This document shows positions 44,703 through 54,319 of a stretch of 64,000 nt of DNA, in pieces. The stretch comes from an uncultured Trichococcus sp. (GTDB lineage: Bacteria > Bacillota > Bacilli > Lactobacillales > Aerococcaceae). The notes beneath the pieces were generated by a model. That model was not told the DNA's origin and searched no databases. It saw only the letters and a list, made by a program, of their open reading frames with translations. The stretch lies in NCBI RefSeq assembly GCF_963667775.1, contig NZ_OY764015.1, positions 372,001 through 436,000 of the forward strand, read 5' to 3'. Each line of letters begins with the position of its first letter. Within the stretch, counting starts at the first letter, position 1. The position numbers were made by a program, and so were the translations under genes.

Positions 44703-44856
44703 AAAAGAAAAAGCGGAAGAAATCATGGCAAAATACAATCGTAATTTTGGTACTTTCACTAAAAATGCGACGAGGAAAGAATTTAAGACAGTCTTAAAAT
44801 ATGTCGCAGAGGAAGCAAACAGAAAACAACGAAAGATTGTTGGATTGGATAAGTAA
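44695..44856 (+). CDS. Small protein coupled to the zeta toxin
   Basis: This 53-residue, highly charged, probably helical protein begins MVEKEKAEEIMAKYNRN and ends RKQRKIVGLDK. ATG 44695 follows GGAGGAGAAT, which lies inside the toxin gene; the two overlap by eight bases. The same gene with the same ribosome site follows the zeta remnant at 15602-15766, so the pair is a conserved module. It does not resemble epsilon or PezA. A role as antitoxin is inferred from the arrangement alone. Confidence 0.8.
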   Translation: MVEKEKAEEIMAKYNRNFGTFTKNATRKEFKTVLKYVAEEANRKQRKIVGLDK

Positions 44857-44924
44857 AAAATCCTCGTCAAGAGTCTGAAGCCCGGTTCACCAACTAAACA
44901 CCAGACTTTTGGGAGGTTTTTTTG
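44855..44924 (+). terminator. Intrinsic terminator of the zeta operon
   Basis: AAAAAATCCTC and GGGAGGTTTTTTT flank an inner pair AGTCTG...CAGACT, giving an imperfect long stem ending in seven Ts immediately after the small gene. Confidence 0.7.
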
Positions 44925-45014
44925 TATTTAGATATATGAGGCTGGTTGTCAAAAATTGGTAAATCGGAGTTATTGAATGAGCGGAGACTTAAAGTTTTTT
45001 CCAAGCTTCATCCC

Positions 45015-45043
45015 TTGCAAATTTACTGGTTTAGTCATACAAT
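45015..45043 (+). promoter_or_regulatory. Promoter of the 166-aa gene
   Basis: TTGCAA (45015-45020) and TACAAT (45038-45043) are 17 bases apart. This places the transcript start near 45050 and supports translation from ATG 45078 rather than further upstream. Confidence 0.65.
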
Positions 45044-45077
45044 GATAGCGATTACAACATTCGAAAGGGCGGATTAT

Positions 45078-45578
45078 ATGACTCAAACAGTGTATACCAA
45101 CTATTGGCAGAATCGAATCGGCAACATTCGGAAGGAACACGGCAGCTACAAGAGCGAAGAAGAGGCAATTGCGGGAATCAAAGCCTGGTGGGAACTGCAT
45201 AAGGAAAATCATAAAAATGTGCAATATAACCGCACCAACAGCGGCGCTCTCGAAATCGTCTACGACGACAAAAACTATGTCTATCGGATCGAGAAACGCA
45301 CAATCGAAGGCGCCTTGCCCAAACGAACGTACCGACTGAAAAAAACCGGAGAAGTGGAATCACTGCGCGGGAAATACAATCTCAACAAAGAATCGTTCCT
45401 GTTCGACGAATTACCCGAACCGATTCGCGACAGGCTCATCCTTGCGATGGCGGATATTCAAAAAGCCCGAAGCCATGTCTACGACAGCGAAGGCCGCCTC
45501 ATACGGGGACTAGAAGAAAAAGTCATTCTGAAGAATAGCTCTTCGTTCAAAAATACAATCCCCAATCTGAATATCTAA
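45078..45578 (+). CDS. Protein of unknown function, 166 aa
   Basis: I do not recognise this protein. It begins MTQTVYTNYWQNRIGNIRKE and is rich in charged and aromatic residues, with no membrane segment or signal peptide. A segment with alternating strands (SGALEIVYDDKNYVYRIEKR) and a C-terminal helix-rich part are visible. ATG 45078 follows GAAAGGGCGG, and a promoter lies just upstream. It is a single gene with its own terminator, between the zeta operon and the defence island. Confidence 0.7.
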   Translation: MTQTVYTNYWQNRIGNIRKEHGSYKSEEEAIAGIKAWWELHKENHKNVQYNRTNSGALEIVYDDKNYVYRIEKRTIEGALPKRTYRLKKTGEVESLRGKYNLNKESFLFDELPEPIRDRLILAMADIQKARSHVYDSEGRLIRGLEEKVILKNSSSFKNTIPNLNI

Positions 45579-45582
45579 GAAT

Positions 45583-45622
45583 AAACCAGCACAAACGCCA
45601 AAAGACGTTTGTGCTGGTTTTT
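45583..45622 (+). terminator. Intrinsic terminator
   Basis: AACCAGCACAAACG and CGTTTGTGCTGGTT form a perfect 14-bp stem followed by Ts. The following 240 bases to the NUDIX gene are AT-rich and hold no gene. Confidence 0.92.
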
Positions 45623-45863
45623 TGTTTTTTTGATGGTGTATCAGATCAGATTGCTATTTGCTTTTTCCTCAATCATTCCAAAATAATAGCTATGTATTGT
45701 GCTTGCATATTTATTTAAAGCTGCTATTCTGAAATGAAGAGATGGTACAGATGATATATATAACAATAATCACGAGGGATTTCAATATACATTTATAGAT
45801 CTGGTTAAACAAATTCTCAATATGATACTATATATCTATCAGTAAACTGGAAGAGGGACAGTC

Positions 45864-46262
45864 ATGAAAAAAGAAATCCACGTAGTTGGGGCAGTTATAA
45901 AATCAAACAATAAAATCCTTTGTGCACAGCGAGGGCCGGGGAAATCTTTGGCTTATTTATGGGAGTTTCCTGGAGGAAAGATTGAACCAGGTGAAACGGA
46001 TAAAGAGGCTCTTGAACGGGAAATTCGGGAAGAGTTACTCTGTAAAATTGATGTAAAAAATAAAGTGACAACTACTCTTCATGAGTATGATTTTGGTTTT
46101 GTAAATTTAACTACATTTGAATGTGATTTGCTAGAAGGAGAGCCTTCGCTGACAGAACATGTTGCTGTGAAATGGTTGGCGGTTGAGGAGCTAGCAACGT
46201 TAGAATGGGCGCCTGCAGATATTCCAGCAATAGAAATTTTGGTGGGACAAACAATTCGATAG
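45864..46262 (+). CDS. NUDIX hydrolase, MutT-like
   Basis: This 132-residue protein carries a full Nudix box (GGKIEPGETDKEALEREI followed by REEL) at residues about 36-58 and is typical of (deoxy)nucleoside triphosphate pyrophosphohydrolases. AAGAGGGACAGTC precedes ATG 45864. It ends 18 bases before the PLD-helicase gene, so the two formed one operon; a hydrolase of this type beside a DUF3427 helicase suggests a nucleotide- or nucleic-acid-directed defence role (inference). Confidence 0.92.
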   Translation: MKKEIHVVGAVIKSNNKILCAQRGPGKSLAYLWEFPGGKIEPGETDKEALEREIREELLCKIDVKNKVTTTLHEYDFGFVNLTTFECDLLEGEPSLTEHVAVKWLAVEELATLEWAPADIPAIEILVGQTIR

Positions 46263-46280
46263 CAGAGAGAAGGCAGTCAT

Positions 46281-47000
46281 GTGTATACGTTAGTCAATAA
46301 TACGAGCCAGAAAAATTTGCTAGATGAGCTGACACAATCTTTGGAAGGTTGTAGTCGCTTTTATTTTAATGTTGCCTTCGTAAGTTATTCTGGTGTCCAG
46401 CTATTACTGGATAGTTTTAAACTCGCGGAGAGCAAGGGCATTACAGGTAAATTAATTACAGGAACTTATTTAAATTTTACGGATCCGAAAGCCATTCGAA
46501 AGCTAAAAACTTTTAATGATTTTGATGTGCGCGTATTTTTGGCTACTGAGATACAGGGATTTCATCCAAAAGCGTACATTTTTGAATATGATGACTTCTA
46601 CAAGGTGATTATCGGGTCCTCAAATTTAACGAATTATGCATTGAAAAGTAATATTGAGTGGAATCTACAAGTCATTGCTAAGAATGATGTCTCTAATGAA
46701 GAGTTTTTAAACTACTTAAAAGATAGTTTTGACCAGATTTGGGATAGTAGTTTAGAAACAACTGAAGATTTCTTACTTCAATATGAGAAGCACTATCGTG
46801 GCGTTCGTTATCAAGACCTTGTCCATTCTCCAGGTGTTGATACGCGACAAATCTTTACTTATCCCTTAGGTCCACGCTTAACACCTAACAGTATGCAAAA
46901 AAGTGCCATGCGGGAACTCGCTCTGTTGCGGGAAACAGGAAGCGAACGCGCTTTGGCGGTGGCAGCAACCGGAACCGGAAACGTATCACAACTCGACTAA
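46281..47000 (+). pseudogene. PLD-helicase-DUF3427 gene, 5' fragment
   Basis: The first 232 codons (to 46976) encode a phospholipase D-like nuclease domain (GFHPKAYIFEYDDF, then IIGSSNLTNYALKS, the HxK and GSxN pattern) and the start of an SF2 helicase (MQKSAMRELALLRETG, ALAVAATGTG). The Walker A motif breaks off after TGTG and runs into element sequence NVSQLD and a stop. The missing remainder resumes at 61018. Rejoined, the protein is about 955 residues, normal for the family. Start is GTG 46281. Confidence 0.9.
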
Positions 47001-47013
47001 CTGTATAACTACC
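46983..47013 (+). repeat. Left terminal inverted repeat of the transposon
   Basis: Compared with the reverse complement of 60987-61017, it shares TAT at the outer end, AACT, and TGTATAA-TACC at the inner end; about 19 of 31 bases agree. It is probably a recombinase-binding site. The following 215 bases to the YfhO stop hold no gene. Confidence 0.65.
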
Positions 47014-47228
47014 TTTAAACACCTACACTACAACGTTTCTAGCACTATTTAACCCCAAAACCCCGTTAGACACCCATTTATTCAACACCGTGTTCATTTT
47101 CCCTTATTTTTGCCATATAACAACTCCATTACTTGCCTAACTTTTATTCCCAATTTAACGCTCCCGTGTATTCAGTACATAGCAAAATAAGAGTAAGGAT
47201 AATCCCTCACTCTCATGCGATGCGCTAA

Positions 47229-49835
47229 TTATTTTGTTTTTTTTCTAGGCAGTATATACCAGATTATTAAGCTTACCATGGAAATACCACTGACTACAAA
47301 CCCCAAACCCAAGTATGGTGGGTCATAAGTTAATTCAACTTCATGTTTTCCTGTACCTAAATCAATCGCTAAGAATACATCATAGGCTTTTTTGGTTTCC
47401 ACCAATTTTCCGTCCACTCGCACCTTCCAATCTTTAGAGTAAGGTATAGTGAACATCAATGTTTCACGGTCAAATGTTGATTCTGTATGCCCAATTACGC
47501 TTGAATTAGTATAAGAGTCTACTATAAATTCATTACCTTTAATTTTTCCGATGGCATCTGATAAGGCAGATTCATTTAAAGTATAAAAATATGGCTGTAA
47601 ATCTGAAATGGTATCGTCTTTTTCAAATTTTAACGTATATTCTTTAGCACCAGTGACATTCAATACTTTAGTAGCAGTAGGATCGGATGCTTCTGACCCC
47701 GTAAGCTTTGTTTGCGACAATATAGACCAAGATGTTCTTGATTTAGATGTACCATACGTAGGTAGATATAGGTAATGTAAACCATCATTTTCTTTACCTA
47801 AATCAAATGTTAATTCCGAATCCTCAGTTACGTGATATTCTGAATTAGTTATTTCACCGTTTTCATCGTAATAGTATATTTTTTCTTTAGTAAAAATATT
47901 AACGTTCTCATTTGCTATTGCACTTATCAGACTGTTATTGAGATCCAAGTATTTCTTTTTACGGTACTCCTTTGATAAGAACTCATTGTTTACGCCAAAA
48001 CCAATCGATAAAGCATACGGATTTTTGTAAATGTTAAAATTTTCTGTTTCGGCTACTTTAGGATAGGCGTGAATATCAGATCTAGGATTAAGTGTTATCC
48101 AGTAGGGTTCAGCATATAATGAGGATGCTTCTTTTAATTCCACATAGTAATCTAAACCAAAGAAAGAATCTGTTATCAATGTTCCCCCATAATAATCTAT
48201 GTTAACACCATCGGCATAAGTACCTAAATCAAAAAATAACCTAGCCGATGATTGTTCAATATTAGAATTAAAGTTTTGGATACCTCTGTAATGAAAAGCA
48301 AAAGAGTCGTTACGTGAACGATTGAATGTCTTTTCTAAACGGTAAAAATTGGAATGGTTCTCGTTCTCATTAAACCATTCTGTTACTTCTCCCATTTGAG
48401 TATCTACATCTTGATATACCGAATCGTCAAAATAGCCTAAGTACAGCAAGTTAATAGCAGTATTAAACATCAATTCAAAAATTACAAACAGCAACAATAA
48501 TTTTGAGTCTTTATGGTCTTTTATGAGTGTATAAAATAGCATTAATATAAAACATAAAATAATGGATACTACTACACAAGTTTTCCCAATAAGATTTAAA
48601 TTATCCACAAATAGTAACGTATAGATAGCAAATATCGTATACATGCCAAGAAACCATTTTAACTCCATAAATGTATATTTATCTTTACTTATGAATGATT
48701 GATAACCGAAGTAGCACATCACAAAACTAAATAGGAAAGCATAGCGATGAGGAAGCCCATTTGGTAATGCGAAAGCATGCCAAGCTAAATCCAAGAAACC
48801 AAGACTCATTGATAAAAGTAAAAAGATAGATAAAGTCGCCACACCAATTTTCTCTTTCCTTTTAATATTTTCATTAAAGAAGAAAGAGAAGAAGCCTAAA
48901 GATACAACTGTGCCTACAAAAATGTTGGGATAATCGTATTGCAGACTAGGAATAAAGTTGAATGTACCCATTAATAAGCGAGATACAAAGTCTAAAGGAT
49001 TATGAACCCAAAACATAGGGAAACTCGGGTTAACTGAATCTAATTTACCTGCTAATAACGTGTAAAATGTTGGAATTAATGAAAATGCCCCCAAAAGGGC
49101 TGCTAAAATGGAAGAACCTACAAAACGTAATCCATCTTTAAAAAAGACTGCACCTTTCCTTAATCCTTCGGAATAGTCTTGTGTATATTTTACATATAGG
49201 AAATAAAGTACCGAAAAAATACACACCATATAACCTATATAATAATTTGAAACCAGTAATATAGCTAAAGACATAATATACATGAATGGTTTCTTCTCAA
49301 TAACCAACATTTCTATTCCATATACTATTAAAGGCAACCATATCAAACCATCAAGCCATAGGATATTTGACATATATGCCGTTACAAAAGACATCAAGCT
49401 ATAGCTAAAGGAAAAGAATACAGTAGCTAAATTTGATTGATTAAATTTCTTTTGTAATACGTAACCAAATGCCAAAGATGAACTAGAAACCTTTAAAATC
49501 ACTAGAATCCACATTGCAACAGGGAATAGACGATCTGGAAAAAATAACAGAATCAGGTTAAAAGGACTCATTAGATAATAGCCCCATGTGCTTAACATTT
49601 CTCCGCCTAATGATTTTTCAAACGAATAAGTAAAAGCAGTATGGTCATACAGTATCGTTTCTTTGTAATACTTAAATAAGTCGATATATTGAGTACCAAG
49701 ATCCCCACCTAGAATAGTTCCGTTACCAAAAGGGTATACACCACGTATTGCATAGTAAATTAATAACAATATAATCGGTAATGCCCAACATAGAAAAGTT
49801 ATAACTCCTTTCTTATGCTTATTAAAAAACTCCAT
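47229..49835 (-). CDS. YfhO family membrane protein
   Basis: This 868-residue protein has 12-13 membrane segments in its N-terminal half, a large outside domain (about 460-835), and a last membrane segment before a PRKKTK tail. The first loop GNGTILGGDLGTQYIDLFKY with its Asp is typical of YfhO-type GT-C glycosyltransferases, which add sugars to cell-wall polymers from lipid-linked donors. The ribosome site is weak (AAATTATTGGTG upstream). It is unusual cargo for a transposon and might alter surface glycans and phage adsorption (inference). Confidence 0.9.
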   Translation of the reverse strand: MEFFNKHKKGVITFLCWALPIILLLIYYAIRGVYPFGNGTILGGDLGTQYIDLFKYYKETILYDHTAFTYSFEKSLGGEMLSTWGYYLMSPFNLILLFFPDRLFPVAMWILVILKVSSSSLAFGYVLQKKFNQSNLATVFFSFSYSLMSFVTAYMSNILWLDGLIWLPLIVYGIEMLVIEKKPFMYIMSLAILLVSNYYIGYMVCIFSVLYFLYVKYTQDYSEGLRKGAVFFKDGLRFVGSSILAALLGAFSLIPTFYTLLAGKLDSVNPSFPMFWVHNPLDFVSRLLMGTFNFIPSLQYDYPNIFVGTVVSLGFFSFFFNENIKRKEKIGVATLSIFLLLSMSLGFLDLAWHAFALPNGLPHRYAFLFSFVMCYFGYQSFISKDKYTFMELKWFLGMYTIFAIYTLLFVDNLNLIGKTCVVVSIILCFILMLFYTLIKDHKDSKLLLLFVIFELMFNTAINLLYLGYFDDSVYQDVDTQMGEVTEWFNENENHSNFYRLEKTFNRSRNDSFAFHYRGIQNFNSNIEQSSARLFFDLGTYADGVNIDYYGGTLITDSFFGLDYYVELKEASSLYAEPYWITLNPRSDIHAYPKVAETENFNIYKNPYALSIGFGVNNEFLSKEYRKKKYLDLNNSLISAIANENVNIFTKEKIYYYDENGEITNSEYHVTEDSELTFDLGKENDGLHYLYLPTYGTSKSRTSWSILSQTKLTGSEASDPTATKVLNVTGAKEYTLKFEKDDTISDLQPYFYTLNESALSDAIGKIKGNEFIVDSYTNSSVIGHTESTFDRETLMFTIPYSKDWKVRVDGKLVETKKAYDVFLAIDLGTGKHEVELTYDPPYLGLGFVVSGISMVSLIIWYILPRKKTK

Positions 49836-50019
49836 AATAAAATAACACCAATAATTTACTCTTCATAAATTATTCCTCCCATATTGAATTGTTAAAGCTA
49901 TAACGCAAAATGTTTTATTGCGACAATATCTTTATGCGAGAAGCTTAACTCTCATCAACAAAGGTTGCAACGCTTGAACAACTCAGGAATGGTTTTATTT
50001 TAGTAAATAACGTACTTGC

Positions 50020-50430
50020 CTAACTTTTTGCTGCCCTTATGAACGCTTCTATCCTTCCTATCGTTCCTTCATAGTCATCCTTTAATTCATGCTCCCATAC
50101 ACGCATTATATGCCATCCATGAGCCTTGTAATACGCATTGACCTCTTTTGCCTTCTCTATATTTCGATTCAATTTCTTATTCCAATACTCCACATTAGTT
50201 TTTGGGAGATTCCCATGTATAGGACAACTATGCCAAAAAAATGAGTCAATAAAGATAACCACTTTATATTTTTGAATCGAGATGTCAGGTATTCCTACTA
50301 ACTTCCGATTGTTCCTTCTATATCGCACACCACGTTTGTGTAACTCATGCGCTACTTTATCTTCCAAATGTGATTTTGCCCTGATACTGCTCATAACCTT
50401 ACTTCTTTGTTCTGGCGTAATTCTATCCAT
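50020..50430 (-). CDS. vsr: Very short patch repair endonuclease
   Basis: This 136-residue Vsr nicks DNA 5' of T:G mismatches produced by 5-methylcytosine deamination. It has MDRITPEQRSKVMSSIRAK, the PD-type motif GIPDISIQKYKVVIFIDSFF, the WHSCPIHG segment with zinc and active-site residues, and WNKKLNRNIEKAKEVNAYY. AGAAGGTGAGAATATG gives the start. It is divergent from a C5 cytosine methylase, its natural partner. Confidence 0.94.
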   Translation of the reverse strand: MDRITPEQRSKVMSSIRAKSHLEDKVAHELHKRGVRYRRNNRKLVGIPDISIQKYKVVIFIDSFFWHSCPIHGNLPKTNVEYWNKKLNRNIEKAKEVNAYYKAHGWHIMRVWEHELKDDYEGTIGRIEAFIRAAKS

Positions 50431-50564
50431 ATTCTCACCTTCTTTTTCGGCTATTTTACTTTTATTTCAAGAACATAGGTTCCCTTACTAGATAATTATT
50501 TCTTTCTCTACTATAATAGTTTTATCGTCTAAAATTTATTTTAAAGGGAGAATTTACTATTACT

Positions 50565-51620
50565 ATGAAAGTTTTTAAATTAGGTGAGCTCTTCTGTGGG
50601 CCAGGCGGTATTGCCTTAGGTGCTACTAATGCCACTATTGATAATAAAGATTTTAAAATTGTTCACGAGTGGGCTAATGATTATGATGCAGATACTTGCG
50701 ATACATACCGTTTTAATATTGCTAAAAATAACCCTGATTCCGTCATTTGTGGCGATGTTAGAGAGTTAGATATCGAATCCTTATCTCCTATCAATGCTTT
50801 GGCTTTTGGCTTCCCTTGTAACGATTTTTCTGTTGTGGGTGAACAAAAGGGGTTTGATGGTAAATTCGGACCTTTATATACCTATGGAGTTAGAGCCTTA
50901 AAGAAATTTCAACCCGAATGGTTCTTTGCTGAAAACGTCGGTGGCTTGGCTAGTGCTAACGAAGGTAGTGCTTTGGGGAAGATTCTTTTGGACCTACAAG
51001 ACGTTGGTTATAGGGTTTACCCTCATCTTTACAAGTTTGAACAATATGGCGTTCCACAAGCTAGACATAGAATCATTATTATTGGTATTAGAAATGATTT
51101 GCCTTTTGAATTTATGCCCCCCAGCCCAGAACCATACAGTCACCTTGATAATACTTCTAAAAATGCAATCGAGAACCCTCCGATTACTTCTGATGCGTTA
51201 AATAACGAATTGACTAGACAATCAGTTAACGTAGTTGAAAGGCTTAAACACATTAAACCCGGCCAAAATGCCTTTACTGCAGATTTGCCTGAAGAATTAA
51301 GGTTAAATGTTAAGGGAGCGAAAATTAGTCAAATCTATAAAAGGTTAGATCCTAAAAAACCAGCCTATACAGTTACTGGTTCAGGTGGTGGTGGTACGCA
51401 TATGTATCATTATGAAGAACCTAGAGCCTTAACCAATAGAGAGAGAGCCAGATTGCAAACTTTCCCTGACACATACTTCTTTAAGGGTACTAAGGAGAGC
51501 GTCAGAAAGCAAATTGGTATGGCTGTTCCTCCTATGGGGGCTAAGATTATTTTTGAAGCTGTTTTGAAAACTTTTGCAGGTATTCCGTATGAAGGAGTTC
51601 CTTGTAACATCAAATTATAG
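50565..51620 (+). CDS. DNA (cytosine-5) methyltransferase
   Basis: This 351-residue C5 methylase has motif I LGELFCGPGGIALGA, motif IV with catalytic Cys in FGFPCNDFS, motif VI FFAENVGG, motif VIII QARHRIIIIGIR, motif IX RERARLQTFPDTYFF and motif X IGMAVPP. The target-recognition region is residues about 190-285. It protects host DNA against the restriction enzyme that starts immediately after its stop. AAGGGAG precedes ATG 50565, and a TATAAT box lies at 50512-50517. Confidence 0.95.
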   Translation: MKVFKLGELFCGPGGIALGATNATIDNKDFKIVHEWANDYDADTCDTYRFNIAKNNPDSVICGDVRELDIESLSPINALAFGFPCNDFSVVGEQKGFDGKFGPLYTYGVRALKKFQPEWFFAENVGGLASANEGSALGKILLDLQDVGYRVYPHLYKFEQYGVPQARHRIIIIGIRNDLPFEFMPPSPEPYSHLDNTSKNAIENPPITSDALNNELTRQSVNVVERLKHIKPGQNAFTADLPEELRLNVKGAKISQIYKRLDPKKPAYTVTGSGGGGTHMYHYEEPRALTNRERARLQTFPDTYFFKGTKESVRKQIGMAVPPMGAKIIFEAVLKTFAGIPYEGVPCNIKL

Positions 51621-53177
51621 GTGGTGTTTTCTATCATTAACTATTGGTGGGTTACTAGACCCAAACGTAAATTAAATTCTATTCCCGAAGTTTTAGCGGC
51701 TGTTGCCAGTGTTTCTTTGGATAACGAATGGGGTGGTCAAAGAAATACACATCTTAGCGTTGAGGAAGCTTTAGAAGGTTATAGCTTGAAAAGAGTAGGA
51801 GAACGAAGAGATCATGGTGGTAGTGGGGGAAGAACCTACATGGCTTGGCTTAAAAGCCTTGGTTTGACATTCACCCAGAGTTCTACTGGATTATTAAAAT
51901 TGACTTTAGCAGGTGAAGCTATTCTTGCAGGCGAACCTCCTGTTGAAATATTGAAACATCAGGTACTGAAGTACCAATTTCCATCAGCATTTTCAACTAG
52001 CAGAAACATCAATGTTAACCCTAGATTTAAAATTAGACCGTTTAGGTTTTTATTACGTTTGTTGAATGACCCACAAATTGGCTATCTTACTCAAGAAGAA
52101 ATTGCTAAGGTAATTATCGTTAATGCAGAAAATGAATCGGAAGGTTGCTATCAAGAAGTTGTTAAAAGACTTATAGATTTCAGAACTTACGGTGATGCTT
52201 CTCTGGATAGCAACTTTTTCATTAAATATGCCCCCAGTAGAGGTAAAATTAAGATTGATAAACCTTTTAACTATTTAAATGATATTGCAAATACTCTCAT
52301 AAATTGGATTGAATACACGCAACTTGCCATACGTGAGGATAGTAAATTAGTTCTCCTTGATGAAAAAGTTAACGAGGTCAATACAATTTTGGGCGTTGTA
52401 CCACCTTTCATCGAAAGACCCGATCAAGATGAATTTTTCCAACGAAAATATGGTGTTGACCCAAAACACACTAAAGATAACCGAAATCTTACTAACAGTC
52501 GGACTATCACATCTCAGATGCTTGCTGAACAAAGAATTACTCAAGCTTTCATTTCGGAATCTTTAAAATACCCTGTTGGTAAAATTGACAGCAAAATCAT
52601 TGCAAATGTTGCTTATATCAGTGGCTTAGACCCTAAACTCGTTGAACAAGTTTTGCATAGAAAATTCCCTAATGGCTCTATAAATGCTTTCATGACAAGC
52701 TATTTTGAAATGGCATTTAAAGGTAGAGATGAAGCTACTGAATTTGAAGTCGCAACTGTTGAAATTTTCAATAATGTTTTTGGGATGGAAGCTAAACATG
52801 TTGGACCTATTGGGTTAACGCCAGATGTGCTTGTTCTTTCAGATGATGCAGGATTCACAGGCATTATAGATAACAAAGCTTATAGCAAATATTCAATTTC
52901 GAATGACCACAAAAATAGGATGGTTTATAATTACATTCCTACTTACCAAAAAGAAAGATATCCACTTGCTTTCTTCTCTTATATTGCTGGTGGTTTCGGT
53001 AATAACATTGACAGCCAGTTAAAAGATATTTCTTCTGCTACTAATGTTAATGGTAGTGCTATCAGTGTTTCTAATATGATTCAACTCGTTCAAAATTATT
53101 CGGAAAACGGATATGATCAACTTCAATTAAAGGATATTTTCAGCTTGAATAGACAAGTTATGCTAACAGATATTTAA
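51621..53177 (+). CDS. AlwI family type II restriction endonuclease
   Basis: This protein of up to 518 residues matches the AlwI/PleI/BstNBI group: NYWWVTRPKRKLNSIPEVL at the N-terminus, the central LTLAGEAILAG, and a PD-(D/E)xK nuclease core in LTPDVLVLSDDAGF with FTGIIDNKAYSKYS. The start is unclear: GTG 51621 or 51624 abuts the methylase stop without a ribosome site, whereas AGGTGGTG there could serve ATC 51633 or ATT 51636, just before NYWWV. AlwI itself cuts GGATC at a fixed distance; specificity here is unknown. Confidence 0.88.
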   Translation: MVFSIINYWWVTRPKRKLNSIPEVLAAVASVSLDNEWGGQRNTHLSVEEALEGYSLKRVGERRDHGGSGGRTYMAWLKSLGLTFTQSSTGLLKLTLAGEAILAGEPPVEILKHQVLKYQFPSAFSTSRNINVNPRFKIRPFRFLLRLLNDPQIGYLTQEEIAKVIIVNAENESEGCYQEVVKRLIDFRTYGDASLDSNFFIKYAPSRGKIKIDKPFNYLNDIANTLINWIEYTQLAIREDSKLVLLDEKVNEVNTILGVVPPFIERPDQDEFFQRKYGVDPKHTKDNRNLTNSRTITSQMLAEQRITQAFISESLKYPVGKIDSKIIANVAYISGLDPKLVEQVLHRKFPNGSINAFMTSYFEMAFKGRDEATEFEVATVEIFNNVFGMEAKHVGPIGLTPDVLVLSDDAGFTGIIDNKAYSKYSISNDHKNRMVYNYIPTYQKERYPLAFFSYIAGGFGNNIDSQLKDISSATNVNGSAISVSNMIQLVQNYSENGYDQLQLKDIFSLNRQVMLTDI

Positions 53178-53300
53178 TTTGAATTCCTAAGTTAGGATAG
53201 AGTTTACACCTGTTATTAGCAAATGTTAGCTACACATTACTAAACAATGCTATTAGTTAAATAGCGAGTACATTGCAGCTATAATTAAATGAATTTACGA

Positions 53301-53340
53301 AAGCTAAGAGTGGGGTAAACCTATTTTTGGCTTTTTTAAC
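53301..53340 (+). repeat. Direct repeat, copy 1, beside the LRR gene
   Basis: AAGCTAAGAGTGGGGTAAAC... matches 54508-54547 (AAGCTGAGAACAGGGTTAAC...) at about 30 of 40 bases, ending GCTTTTTTA in both. The two copies lie on either side of the LRR gene. The gap 53178-53431 holds no other feature. Confidence 0.6.
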
Positions 53341-53431
53341 TTCTCCTGCGTGATGGTACAATCTTTCGTTTCTGAAGTCAAATCGTAACAATAAAAAAAG
53401 AACCCCGTTAAGAATTCTCCTTGTTAACATT

Positions 53432-54319
53432 TTAATACCTCGTTATTACCGTTGTCGTTGGGAATACGTTAGAATTAACTGTAAATCCTGTTTTTACTTT
53501 TGCACTTGTTAATGGATTAGCAGTAAAAGCATTAACACCTATACTTGTCACACTTTTTGGTATTGTTACACTGGTTAGTTTGTTTAGATGAAAAGCTTGC
53601 GTTCCTATATTGGTTAAACCTAGTCCAAGGTCTACAATTGTTATACTGTTTTGTTGAATTGCTCCTGTACCTAAGCTTTTTACACTGTTTGGTATTGTTA
53701 TACTTGTTAGTTGATTAAGTTCAAGAGCAAAGTCACCTATACTGATTAGTTTATTTGGTAAAATTATACTTGTTATTTTATTTTTTTGAAAGGCTCTATT
53801 ACCTATAATGGTTACACTATTTGGTAAAGTTACGCTTGTTAGCTGATTGAAAGCGAAAGTTGATTCATTTATTGTGGTTATCCCAAAAGGTAGGTCTATA
53901 CTTGTTAATTGATTCCCATAAAATGCCCTAAAGCCTATGGATATTACACTTTCTGGTATGTGGACACTCGTTAAACCTTTTGATTCAAAAACAGAGTCTC
54001 CTATACTGGTTACAACTATATTTCCAATTTTTTCTGGAATTACTACATCTAATCTGGTTCCGTTGTAACCTGTTATTGCTCCTGTTGTTGGATTAAATAC
54101 AAAGTCACTATCCAAATTGGGTACTATTAATTCACTACCTCCAGTTCCAGCTAAACTATTCTCGATCTTCACCCCCGTTACTTCTTCTACACCATCCATT
54201 ACTGAAGCTAATACATTCTTCATCTCATCCTGAAATAACCAATAACTTAAACTTAAAAATATTCCAAATATGACTACTGCTATTAATGTGAATAAACTCT
54301 TATTACTTCCTGTTTCTAT
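53432..54319 (-). CDS. Leucine-rich-repeat (BspA-type) surface protein
   Basis: From residue about 80 the protein consists of about seven 23-residue LRR_5 repeats of the form LTSVTLPNSVTIIGNRAFQ. The frame continues upstream of ATG 54223 without any ATG, GTG or TTG and encodes a membrane anchor, NKSLFTLIAVVIFGIFLSLS followed by YWLFQDE. An AAGGAGAGG site lies properly placed before an ATA codon at 54319, so I take that rare codon as the start; ATG 54223 is the fallback and would lose the anchor. A promoter and an inverted repeat precede it. Likely a cell-surface adhesin or binding protein. Confidence 0.75.
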   Translation of the reverse strand: METGSNKSLFTLIAVVIFGIFLSLSYWLFQDEMKNVLASVMDGVEEVTGVKIENSLAGTGGSELIVPNLDSDFVFNPTTGAITGYNGTRLDVVIPEKIGNIVVTSIGDSVFESKGLTSVHIPESVISIGFRAFYGNQLTSIDLPFGITTINESTFAFNQLTSVTLPNSVTIIGNRAFQKNKITSIILPNKLISIGDFALELNQLTSITIPNSVKSLGTGAIQQNSITIVDLGLGLTNIGTQAFHLNKLTSVTIPKSVTSIGVNAFTANPLTSAKVKTGFTVNSNVFPTTTVITRY

